DNA of 64,000 nt from Arabidopsis thaliana (taxonomy: Eukaryota > Streptophyta > Magnoliopsida > Brassicales > Brassicaceae). Made by a program: the position numbers and the translations under genes. The stretch covers positions 19,949,971-20,013,970 of the forward strand of contig NC_003070.9 in the NCBI RefSeq assembly GCF_000001735.4, in the 5' to 3' direction. The notes beneath the pieces are model-generated. The model had not been told where the DNA came from and did no database searches. It saw only the letters and a list, made by a program, of their open reading frames with translations. Positions 28,279-37,420 of this stretch are shown one piece after another. Position 1 is the stretch's first letter; each line of letters begins with the position of its first letter.

Positions 28279-29808
28279 ATGAGAATGACATTTTTGAGTT
28301 ATCTGAAGCAATGGCGTGGAACAGCGAAAGAAGCATTCGAGAATGTATCAATCGTCGCCAAGTTTCTCTGTTTGCTTCATGTCACCGATCGATACATAAT
28401 CTCCACGACCCACGTCTGTAATTGTTTGTAACCTAACGAAACTGAATCTATTTCTCTTTCGTATTCTCCAAGGAATCTGATTTTGTTTGATTTGGGTTTT
28501 AGGTTCACGGGCCGAGCATGCTTCCGACGCTTAATCTAACCGGCGATGTAATATTGGCGGAACATTTATCACACCGGTTTGGTAAGATTGGACTCGGTGA
28601 CGTTGTATTGGTTCGATCTCCTAGAGACCCAAAAAGGATGGTGACAAAGCGAATCTTGGGTTTAGAAGGCGATAGACTCACTTTTTCTGCTGACCCATTG
28701 GTCGGTGATGCTTCAGTGAGCGTTTTGGTATGAACATTGACCAATCTCTCTCTTAAAAATTCAGTCTTTTGTTGCATTTGGTAAAACAATTGATAGAATT
28801 TGCAAATTTCTAGGGTTTAGGGTTTTTATCTGTGTGTGATTAACGATTTGGGATGGTTTAGAAGATGAATCATTGCTAGTAACTGGTTTTTATTTAAGTC
28901 GATTGCAGAGTAGCTTTTAGGGCTTATAAGATGGGATGTACTTATTTCTAGGGTTTAGGGTTTATCTGTGTATGATCGATGATTTGGGATGGTTTAGAAG
29001 ATGAAGCATTGCTAGTTACTGTTTCGAGTATAGCTGATTTCGGAGTTGTTATAGCATTAAGGGTTTACTGTAAAAATGAAGATGGAAATTGCAAGTTTCT
29101 CCAGGGTTTAGAGTGTCTGTGTATGATTGATAATTTTGGATGGTCTAGGATACAAAGCATTGCTTCGATGAAATTCAATTTCAGAGTAGTTATAGCATTA
29201 AGGGTTTAACTTAAACCGTTTAAGGTAAAACAACATGGAATTGCAAACTTAGGGTTAAGGGTTAAGCGGTGTATGATTGACGAGTTGGGATGGTCTAGAA
29301 GGTAAAGCATTGCTAGTTACTGATTCAAGGTAAAACGATGCAATTTGCAAATTTCTAGATCTAGAGCTAGGTTTCAATTGTGTATGATTGATGATTTGGG
29401 ATGGTCTAGATTGTGGATCATTGCTAGTTATTGGTTTCAATGAAACTCAATTTCAGAGTAATTATAAAAACTTATGCTTTTTGCTATCTTACATCTCTAC
29501 ACTGCGTCCAATCTCTGTTTTTGCAGCACTAAAGCTTGTCTAATAAAAGGTTATGTGTTTACTTCTTCAATAGGTTCCGAAAGGTCATGTTTGGATTCAG
29601 GGAGATAACTTGTATGCTTCAACTGATTCACGTCATTTTGGGCCTGTACCTTACAGTCTCATTGAAGGAAAAGCTCTTCTACGGGTAACTCTTTTCTCAA
29701 AATTTCTAGCTGTGAAGTTATTATGAAACAATGACAATAATCTCATCAGTAACCATCTGTTTGCTTGTCTAGGTCTGGCCACCAGAATACTTTGGGTCAT
29801 TGAGATGA
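28279..29808 (+). CDS. Mitochondrial inner-membrane protease subunit, IMP1-like (signal peptidase S26)
   Basis: A type I signal peptidase that trims proteins sorted to the mitochondrial intermembrane space. Exons: 28279-28413, 28503-28727, 29574-29684, 29773-29808; total 168 aa, the usual size for Imp1/Imp2. The catalytic serine lies in [10 protein letters not shown], and the lysine box is [18 protein letters not shown]. The third conserved block [23 protein letters not shown] is the S26 signature GDN...SRxFGPV. The first donor site is the weaker GTCTGT, chosen because it restores HVHGPSM. The 846-bp second intron is filled by five imperfect repeats. I recall this as AT1G53530. Confidence 0.93.
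28800..29465 (+). repeat. Five imperfect tandem repeats within an intron
   Basis: Units of about 105-150 bp begin near 28808, 28946, 29097, 29246 and 29351. Each has a version of TTTCTAGGGTTTAGGGTTT, then GTGTATGATTGATGATTTG, GGATGGTCTAGAAG and GCATTGCTAGTTACTG. The first two are the best preserved and contain plant telo-box sequence (AGGGTTTAGGGTTT). They lie wholly inside the second intron of the signal peptidase gene. Confidence 0.85.
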
Positions 29809-30275
29809 CGATTATATACACATACACATTCAGGTAATCAGGTTGTCTGCCTACTGTATACGTCAAGAGATCACTCCAACGATTTTGTTGCACTGTAACT
29901 CATGCGAGTAATGTATCATTCATGTGGGATAAGCATTTTCGTCTACTCTCCTTTTTGGCAGTAATAGAAGAAAAGCCATGGTCCTGATATTGTTTCTGAA
30001 ACCCGAACTTCAATATCAAATGTTAAGATTCATATTGTTGGTATCGAAAAAGCTGGTGCGTTATGGGATGATAATTGTGTCCTTGATACAAAGTTTTATA
30101 GATGTTTTGATTCATTTGGGGGACTCAAGCCAATTGTTCAATGTTCACCAAAAAAATAAATTTAGACGAAATCATTAATGGGCCTCGATATTATAGCCCA
30201 AGAAAAAACAAAAAAACGGCAAGGCGTTCACTCGCCGACCTGATGCATTGCACGTCGTCTCAGCCCTCAACACCA
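29809..30275. other. Peptidase 3' UTR and distal heat-shock promoter
   Basis: About 470 bp of spacer. The left part is probably 3' UTR. TGGGCC and AGCCCA motifs lie at about 30180-30200. No coding region seen. Confidence 0.45.
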
Positions 30276-30288
30276 GAAACTTCTTGAA
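30276..30288 (+). promoter_or_regulatory. Distal heat shock element
   Basis: GAAacTTCttGAA is a perfect three-unit inverted array of the nGAAn module, the binding site of a heat-shock-factor trimer. It lies about 260 bp before the HSP17.6C start codon. Confidence 0.8.
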
Positions 30289-30372
30289 AGCACCTGAGAA
30301 GTCTGGTAACGTCGTTAAAAGAAAGAAACGAAGATCCCTGATTTTTCAAGGATACCATCGATCAAAATAATT

Positions 30373-30395
30373 TTCAAGAAACTCGCAGAATGTTC
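30373..30395 (+). promoter_or_regulatory. Proximal heat shock element array
   Basis: Five nGAAn modules in strict alternation at 5-bp pitch: TTC (30373), GAA (30378), TCG (30383, the one imperfect unit), GAA (30388), TTC (30393). It lies about 25 bp upstream of the TATA box CTATAAATATG (about 30420-30429), the usual layout of strong small-HSP promoters. Confidence 0.88.
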
Positions 30396-30539
30396 TATCT
30401 TACTTTCCATACTCTCTCCCTATAAATATGCGAAGGCTCGTAGCTGTACGAACCAACAAGGAGCAAAGAGTTCATAGCAAAGCAAAGCTTCAAAACAGAG
30501 CAAACGCAAAGAGTAGCAATCACAAGAGGAAGTGAAACG

Positions 30540-31013
30540 ATGTCTCTAATTCCAAGCATCTTCGGAGGAAGAAGAACAAACGTTTTCGATCCGTTCTCGC
30601 TGGATGTTTTCGATCCGTTCGAAGGTTTCTTGACGCCGTCAGGATTGGCAAACGCACCCGCTATGGATGTGGCAGCGTTCACAAACGCTAAAGTGGATTG
30701 GAGGGAGACACCTGAGGCGCACGTGTTCAAGGCGGATTTACCGGGACTGAGGAAGGAAGAGGTGAAAGTGGAGGTTGAGGATGGCAACATACTTCAGATA
30801 AGTGGAGAGAGGAGCAATGAGAATGAAGAGAAGAATGACAAGTGGCACCGTGTGGAGCGGTCGAGTGGGAAGTTCACGAGGAGGTTTAGGCTGCCGGAGA
30901 ATGCTAAGATGGAGGAAATCAAAGCCAGTATGGAAAATGGTGTGTTGTCGGTTACCGTGCCCAAGGTGCCAGAGAAAAAGCCAGAGGTTAAGTCCATTGA
31001 TATCTCTGGTTAA
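30540..31013 (+). CDS. HSP17.6C: 17.6-kDa class I small heat shock protein
   Basis: A cytosolic ATP-independent chaperone that forms dodecamers and holds unfolding proteins during heat stress. Intronless, 157 aa. The N-terminal arm is typical of class I ([20 protein letters not shown]). The alpha-crystallin domain spans about residues 50-140, with [17 protein letters not shown] and the conserved block GVLSVTVPK. The tail carries the I-x-I anchor in KSIDISG. A short leader of about 95 nt follows the TATA box, and two heat shock elements lie upstream, so heat-shock-factor control is clear from sequence. I recall the locus as AT1G53540. Confidence 0.96.
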   Translation: MSLIPSIFGGRRTNVFDPFSLDVFDPFEGFLTPSGLANAPAMDVAAFTNAKVDWRETPEAHVFKADLPGLRKEEVKVEVEDGNILQISGERSNENEEKNDKWHRVERSSGKFTRRFRLPENAKMEEIKASMENGVLSVTVPKVPEKKPEVKSIDISG

Positions 31014-32550
31014 AGGGAATTGTTTAAGACCAAAAATGTGTGATGGTAGTGAAATAATTGGTGTGTGATGTGTTTTTCTTGTAATCATGAATCTCGTTGT
31101 ATCATTATCATAAAATCTTAATAAGAGTGTGCTTTGTATACTTCTGCCTCTCGGATTGTTTGAAGTACGTATTGCGATTTACAAGGATTCCCCATTTCAT
31201 TAGCTAATCAAAAGAGAACCGGTTCGGTCATGTTTTTAACCAATGTTGTGACGACAATACAAGAAAAATGGGGCTAATAGATAACTTATAGGTACGTTTT
31301 TGGAAAACTTCTGAAGTCAAGGCTCTTTTACGCAATATAAAGATAGGTTGAAAATTAGGTTTAAGGGTAAAATAGACAATTCAATACTGAAGGTTTTCTT
31401 CTTCCTCATGCTGCTTATAAATAAACATCGCCGCGATAAGGGTAGAATCCAAGTGCCTTTGAGAGATCAGAGCAGCGAGTTACAATGCTGTTCTTGTTCC
31501 GTTGCGGGCATAAATCGAAACCCATTGATCTTTTCTTTGCTTCCTCTTGCAAGTAATCTTCTTTACTGCAAATCGGAAGAAAAGATCTCACATTTCTTTG
31601 ATCAGGAACCAAACTCTCTTATCGTTTCTTTTCCTTCTTGTTGTTGTTTTTGTGATTATGTTTGTGATATGGCCGATCCAAATGGGTTCGTTCATCTTTA
31701 TATTAGTTCCCAATTTCACCCGGCCGAAATTTAAAATCAATTTAATGGAGCAGTCTCTCTATTTTTATGATTCTCTACATGTATATTTTTTCATGTCGGA
31801 AATCAGAGATTCTGCCCTAAAATTTATTCGTCAATTTTTGTAATTTATCTCCGTATAATAGAGATCTTAGACGTAAATATTTATCTTTTCTGTTTTGTTT
31901 GATTCACTTACCAAACAATGTTAAGTTTCGATGTCTGAGTTATTTGTGTAGTATTTAATAACAAATGGATTCGACTATGAAAGAAAAAATTGTCTGTAAT
32001 GAATTTATATGTAGCATTACTTCAAAGACTGGTTTATGGTAGTGAATGCGTGCTTTATAGTGGAAGTATGACTGTAATTGATTTTTCAGTTGGTATGGAC
32101 CAAGCTCCGACTAAGCAGCATTCGATTCATCTTTCACATTGGTTGAAGAAGTAATGTGATTGATTGCTGCCAAAATTGGAGTTGGTTAATAATGAAAACG
32201 CTGAACAAACATGTTATGAAATCAGCATAAGACGATTTTAATTAACCTAATAATGTCAGAAATCTTGTAATTCACATGGATAAGTTATGGTTTAGCATTA
32301 ACTTACGATAATCTGAATGGAGATGCTTTTAAAACTAGATCCTCATTCTATCTCAATAATTTGAACGGAGATGCCAAATGATAATTACAAATGTTAAAGA
32401 TTGGTCTACAATTCGCGAGTAGATTTTGGGCTCTATCCTATGATTTAGCACTTGGGTTCATGTAATCTCTCCTATTTAAGGACTCAAAAGAAAAGCAACA
32501 CAAGCGGACAGTTTAAGTTTTATCTAGGGTTTCATGACATCCTTTATGAA
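31014..32550. other. Intergenic spacer downstream of HSP17.6C
   Basis: About 1.5 kb. The first 130 bases are HSP17.6C 3' UTR with AATAAG-type poly(A) signals. Open frames near 31348-31843 overlap in two frames and lack protein character. The stretch 31385-31700 is less AT-rich than its flanks and could be transcribed, but I cannot support a gene. Confidence 0.4.
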
Positions 32551-32760
32551 TTTATGATAAGTAAACGTAAGCAACAAGTTATCGAGGATAACTTAACCGT
32601 ATCTAGTTCAATAAACGATATCTACAATCTCCAAATGAGAAGAAATATAATGCTTTGTTCTAATCCCTGTTGATCTCGTCATCAATATTTTGTCAAGATT
32701 GTCATTAAAGTTGATAGTCGTTTTGTATCAAAGTTGTGGTCATCTATACTTTTTTCATCT
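32551..32760 (+). pseudogene. Truncated copy of the neighbouring F-box gene
   Basis: The block aligns with the first 210 bases of the F-box gene 0.9 kb downstream: AAACGTAAGCAACAAGTT, GTTGATCTCGTCATCAATAT, TTGTCAAGATTGTC and the segment encoding VSKLWSSI are shared. The copy opens with MISKRKQQVIEDNL against MRKRKQQVYNDNL. It loses frame before the F-box core and stops after the first 70 codons' worth of sequence, so it is a broken 5' fragment. About 80% identity by eye suggests an old local duplication. Confidence 0.85.
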
Positions 32761-33440
32761 GTTACTATCCCCAAACACAAACCAAACTTAACTAACTTCG
32801 GTTGAGCTTGGTTAGAGTTTTACAAGTCTTAAATAAACCGAACCGCACCCAAACCCGAAGTTAAACCGAAAAGTCCACCCTAGTCTTTGGTGGTAACCTC
32901 CTTTAAAAACAAGAGCCTCCCTCAGTTACTCTATTGCGAGAACGAATCGAGATTTCATTAAAATTAGTATAAGACAGTAGTTTTGACCTTAAAGTGAATT
33001 AACTTAACATATCTTACCAAGAAAAACTGATCAATTTTTTAAATTCATGTAGATGAGAGTTATTTGCTTACAGTGGATCTTTAGTGGTATGAAGACAAGA
33101 CACATTGAAGACTTCATGAAGAACCATATACTGGTCTAATTAATATTAATCTGGCTATTCAAAAAGATGAATGAATTCATGTAGATTGTATTTTACATAT
33201 GTGTTTAAACAAATGTGATATTTCAATGTTCAAACTTTAGGTCTGAGGAGGGGCCTGCAATTAATTTAGTGATGAGTAGGTATCGGGGCCTAATTAAGCC
33301 CAACTTATTGAGCTTGGATGAAGCATCAGATATAAGACAGAGTCTTCCAATTCCTTGATATGTAGGAATTATTATTCCATACCTCTTGTTTCAGACTGTG
33401 ACCAACATCACAGAGCCAAAATCTAGGGTTTTAATTCATC
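32761..33440. other. Spacer with possible transposon debris and F-box promoter
   Basis: The stretch 32765-32885 has the AACCGAACC / AAACCGAAAAGTCCACCC style common in decayed hAT or MITE flanks. A TATA-like GATATAAGACAG lies near 33328-33339, about 105 bp before the F-box ATG. Nothing else seen. Confidence 0.35.
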
Positions 33441-34667
33441 ATGAGAAAACGTAAGCAGCAAGTTTACAACGATAACCTTATCGTATCCAGATCCAATAAA
33501 CGATCTTCAACATCTGGAAAGGAAACGTGCTACTTTGATCCGATTCCCGTTGATCTCGTCATCAATATCTTGTCGAGATTGTCTCTGGAGTGTATAGCAA
33601 GGTGTCGTTGTGTATCGAAACTGTGGTCGTCCATAATTCGCCGTCCAAATTACAACCAGTTGTTCCCGGTCAAGTCTTCGGCTACACCGCGTCTTCTTTT
33701 CGTCTTCAAAGTTGCACGAGAGTTGTTTTTCAACTCTTCACCTCAGCATTTCAATCCGAATAACTCGTCTCTTGTCGCCACTTCTCTTCAGAAGACTTCT
33801 AGCACAAGATTCTCTCAATTATGTCGTCCTGTCCATGGACTGATATGTAGTCAGCATATCGAAGAGAATTATTTATTTGCCTTGATTTCTAATCCCACGA
33901 CAGGAGAGTATATAGCCTTACCCAAACAGAGAATGGAGGAGATGAATTCAGAGACGATAATTGAAAAAGTAAGATATTCTTTTGGGTATGATCCGATTGA
34001 CAAACAATTCAAGGTATTGCGTATCACATGGTTGCATAGAGGCTCACACGAGTGGTCTAGTGAGTATCAAGTTCTGACATTAGGGTTTGGAAATATTTCA
34101 TGGAGAAATACTCAATGTTGCGTAGTTCATTATCTACTTGAAGATAGTGGTATATGCATCAATGGTGTTTTGTATTATCCAGCTAGGCTCGATAACAGAA
34201 AATATACCATTGTTTGCTTTGATGTTATGACTGAAAAATTCAGTTTTACTAGTATTGATAAAGACATGACAATAATGACCAATCTCAGTTTTAGTCTCAT
34301 CGACTACAAGGGTAAGTTAGGTGCTTGTATTTGTGATCACACTCTTTTTGAGTTGTGGGTTTTAGAGAACGCGGAGGAACATAAATGGTCAAAGAATATC
34401 TACAACATGCCCTATTCACGATCACGGCTGGAGGAAACGAGCTACTTAAAATGTGCTGGAATGATTGCAAGTGGTGAAATTTTGTTGTACCCAATCTCTA
34501 GTGCTAACACAAGTACTGATGCAAGGTATCCTTTCATCTACTACTACAATCTCGAGAGGAACATTATTACAAGAGTAACACTTCAAGTACCAATACTTAA
34601 ACAGTTTACTTATGCTAGATTATTTTACACATTTTCAAATTTTTTAGAGAATGTGACGCTTATCTAA
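33441..34667 (+). CDS. F-box protein with F-box-associated domain
   Basis: A substrate-recognition subunit of an SCF ubiquitin ligase, of the large FBA-type family expanded in Arabidopsis. One exon, 408 aa. The F-box is at residues about 33-70 (FDPIPVDLVINILSRLS, CIARCRCVSKLW). The FBA region follows with family-typical FGYDPIDKQFKVLRI, SFSLIDYKGKLGACIC and ELWVLENAEEHKWS. Short basic N-terminus (MRKRKQQ). The frame is intact end to end, but members of this family turn over fast and the substrate cannot be guessed. A truncated copy lies just upstream. I recall the locus as AT1G53550. Confidence 0.92.
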   Translation: MRKRKQQVYNDNLIVSRSNKRSSTSGKETCYFDPIPVDLVINILSRLSLECIARCRCVSKLWSSIIRRPNYNQLFPVKSSATPRLLFVFKVARELFFNSSPQHFNPNNSSLVATSLQKTSSTRFSQLCRPVHGLICSQHIEENYLFALISNPTTGEYIALPKQRMEEMNSETIIEKVRYSFGYDPIDKQFKVLRITWLHRGSHEWSSEYQVLTLGFGNISWRNTQCCVVHYLLEDSGICINGVLYYPARLDNRKYTIVCFDVMTEKFSFTSIDKDMTIMTNLSFSLIDYKGKLGACICDHTLFELWVLENAEEHKWSKNIYNMPYSRSRLEETSYLKCAGMIASGEILLYPISSANTSTDARYPFIYYYNLERNIITRVTLQVPILKQFTYARLFYTFSNFLENVTLI

Positions 34668-34790
34668 GTGTTTACTTTCTCCCAAACATAACTAATCACA
34701 TTTATCTATCTTCTTCTTTTTTTTCTGTTTCTCTTTGTTTTCTTGTGCTTCTTTTTAAGTTTTTGTATATTTCTCTGTTTAGTTACTAGC

Positions 34791-34939
34791 TCAAGATACT
34801 TGATGAAGAATGTATTTATTTGCACACTTAAATCAACAAGCACTCCCACACTTAAATCATCCCCATTAAAAACACCAAAAAGGTTTCTCCTATACAAGTT
34901 CAAGATACTTGATGAACAATGTATTTATTTGCACACTTC
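34791..34939. repeat. Short direct repeat at the 3' end of the L18ae-family gene
   Basis: CAAGATACTTGATGAAGAAT with TGTATTTATTTGCACACTT occurs at about 34792-34829 and again, one base different, at 34901-34938. The second copy runs up to the stop codon of the minus-strand gene, so the repeat duplicates the first bases of its 3' UTR. Confidence 0.8.
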
Positions 34940-35990
34940 ACGACCAAACTCCTCTTCCTCCCATGACACCAAAAACTATGGTAATTGTAGCAACAACAGC
35001 CTGTGAAAGTATAAAGTGTTAAAAAGTGATTAAATCACAAGATTAATGTATTAAACACGATTATCTTTTAGTGAAAGACTCACTGCAATGGTACAAGCTA
35101 CGTATCCTGGTTTCTCTCGTGGATCGATCCTAGCACATACTAGAATGAATACGCCTACATACCATGGAATTGCACCAAGGAGGAAACCAATGATGAACCT
35201 TTACCAAAAAAGGATTGAGTTTTTTCAGACAAAATGTATTGAAACAAAGTCTAATTTGAGATTGCTCGGGAAAAACAAGAACTTACAAGAACCAACCGAG
35301 GCCAAGACCACAACAAGGAAGACGGTTTTGTCTTGCAGGTCTTCCTTGAGAAACAGGGTAACCTGCAACATTTAGTTACACATTTACTTTTAACTTTTTG
35401 TGTAGTACTAATGTAGAAACAGAGAGAGCTTCCCAACATTGAATATAGTTTTAAGCTTTTGCTTCTGGAAGAGATAAACTCTGATATCATTTGTTAAGAA
35501 TCTTACAACTCTTGTCAATGAGAAGTAACTTTACTACAGAGATCTTATTTTGCGCAATTGATCCAAACTAAAGTGAATCCAGCTCAGTTGGTTTATAAAG
35601 AAAAGAAGAGGCAACTTTAGTATCAAGCTCATGCATAGTCTCAGTTTCATCTTTAGTAAACCATGGAGATACTATCAAAAGGGTTGACGAAAGATGAAGC
35701 AAAATATAAACTTTTCATTTCGAAGATCAAGATTCCAGGCTAGCTCTAACAAAGGTCTTTAAAGATTCGGAGAGTTAGTTACCAGCAACGGTTTGATGTT
35801 CTTGAATGTATTGATGAACGGAAATGTCGTGATGAGGTGATCCGGGAGGTGGAGACGGCTGAGGAATTCCGATGACTGGATGATGCGACGGAGGATGAGG
35901 ATAGGACGGTGGAGGATAAGTAGGGACACCTTGAAACGTGCCGTAAGATGAAGGAGAAGCTCCTCTGTTTTTGTCTTTTTCTTTGCCCAT
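34938..35990 (-). CDS. Ribosomal protein L18ae family membrane protein (non-ribosomal)
   Basis: Four exons: 35783-35990, 35287-35362, 35084-35198, 34938-35000; total 153 aa. Despite the family name it is not a ribosomal protein. The N-terminal half is hydrophilic and Pro/His-rich (SYPHPPSHHPVIGIPQPSPPPGS split by short spacers). The C-terminal half has NRLPCCGLGLGWFLFIIGF, LGAIPWYVGVFILVC and a last hydrophobic stretch (CTIAAVVATITIVFGVM), which I read as two or three membrane helices. The CCGLG motif is typical of this plant family, whose role is poorly defined. I recall it as AT1G53560. Confidence 0.9.
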
Positions 35991-36039
35991 TATCTCTCTC
36001 TCTATCTCTCTGTCTCTCTATCTCATTATTGTTTAATCA
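35991..36039. repeat. CT microsatellite in 5' leader
   Basis: TATCTCTCTCTCTATCTC repeats directly upstream of the minus-strand ATG, so on the sense strand the leader carries a GA run. Confidence 0.6.
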
Positions 36040-36790
36040 GATTTAAGGTTGTGGCAAATTAGACACGTGGCAGCAGACACATGGACGAGTGGTTGTTGTT
36101 AGAAAAGCTCATTTAGATTATGGTATTGTTAAATTGAAGTAGTTGACACATCCATCAATCAGCAAACCAAACAAAAGTTGAACACGCAATTACTGTCTTC
36201 ATCGAATCTTCGTAACAAATCCCACATGTTCATTGTTCAATCTAATTTACACATTCTTCTAACGATCTTATCTTATTAACCTAGCTTGACATAATGAATT
36301 TTGCGTGTTTTGTATTACCGCAAAACCTTTCTAGTCATGAGCTTGATAGATCAATGTGTCTTTTGGCAATGTAGATTATCTGGTAAAAAGATCAACAATA
36401 GCATTTTAGATTGAATTTTTTGAACAGTACGAGTGACTTTGCATATGGACTCACTCTTGCCTATGACTCAGGCTGTGAATGTACAAACTCGTAGTTGTAG
36501 AGTTGATCCGAGCTTCTACCCTGAAACACCGAGGAAAATTAACATAGTAAAGCAAACAGTGGAAATGTAAACAATTACATCAACCAACAGAAACAAACCT
36601 TAAGAAGTCCACTTCCATTGAGTGTTCATAACATAGATAGTCTTTAAGCCTAAACTCATTTATCAATTTTAATCTCCAGTCACAAATGTAACACATCTTG
36701 CTATATAACACAATAGAATCAGAAAAATCCGATAAACAAAGTAGAAAAAACATGATGAAGAAAAGAGTTAGCACACTAATTAACCAAAGA
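36040..36790 (-). pseudogene. Partial GLY3/ETHE1 gene copy with its 3' flank
   Basis: The block parallels 41240-42800 in the same order. Matching pieces: the 3' flank (AGCTCAT, CAACAAACCAAACAAAAG, ACTGTCTTCATC, CACATGTTCA), the exon encoding [13 protein letters not shown] (GATAGATCAATGTGTC), the next exon (TGAATGTAC...TCGTAG, GAAACACCGAGGAAAA) and part of exon 2 (CCTTAAGAAGTCCA, GAGTGTTCATA). The sequence between the last two, holding two exons of GLY3, is missing, as are the terminal exons. Frames are broken. It lies upstream of MAPKKK3 while the parent lies downstream. Confidence 0.85.
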
Positions 36791-37420
36791 CTAATTATCT
36801 AAATTGATGATGTTTTGGAAACCAATTATCTAAAACTAGTTTATGATTTTACTTTCGTTTTCTAAACCAATAAACCCCCTTGAATGATTTAGAAAAAAGA
36901 AACATATATACAATAATAATCTTTATAAATTAATAAAAAAATTTGGTTATATTTTGGGACCGGTATAAGAAATTGACATTATTGTTTTAAAAGTTTTATA
37001 GAAACATATAGTCCATTAATAACATAAATTAATAATTCTATAAACTTATGAAAATATATATACATTTCTCGAAATTTCTTACACATACCAATTATAGGTA
37101 AGAAAACTTTTTTAAAAAAAGACCGGAAAAAATCCCATCTTGAAGCAAAACATATTGTAACTTACCACCAGGGCAGAGCAGGTGGTTTAATCCGACGGCG
37201 AGAAGATAGAAAAAAAAAGTGAAAAAGGTCGCAACTTGTTGTGTCTCTCTTTCTCCAACTACCCTTTCGAGCTTAGCTGTCCACTCTTCTCTCCCGATGA
37301 AATCTTCATCTTTCGTATCTCTCCTCCTTCTCATGCCCTAAATTTCATCTCCTCTCTTGTATTGATTCTGTTAAAAATCTCACCTTTCAATTCAAAACCC
37401 CTTCCATTTTTGTGATTAAT
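36791..37420. other. MAPKKK3 promoter and leader
   Basis: About 630 bp of AT-rich sequence leading into a C/T-rich leader (about 37200-37420). A GATTCGCTT-free, generally TATA-poor region; no ORF of substance. Confidence 0.4.

Noticed and set aside
28800-29465. Regularly spaced intron repeats as a CRISPR-like array
   Set aside because: Eukaryotic intron, repeat unit over 100 bp and imperfect throughout; a minisatellite explains it.
31348-31843. Two overlapping plus-strand ORFs of 98-128 codons
   Set aside because: Phe/Leu/Ile-rich in two frames at once, no family resemblance, no clear promoter; likely chance frames, perhaps in a noncoding transcript.
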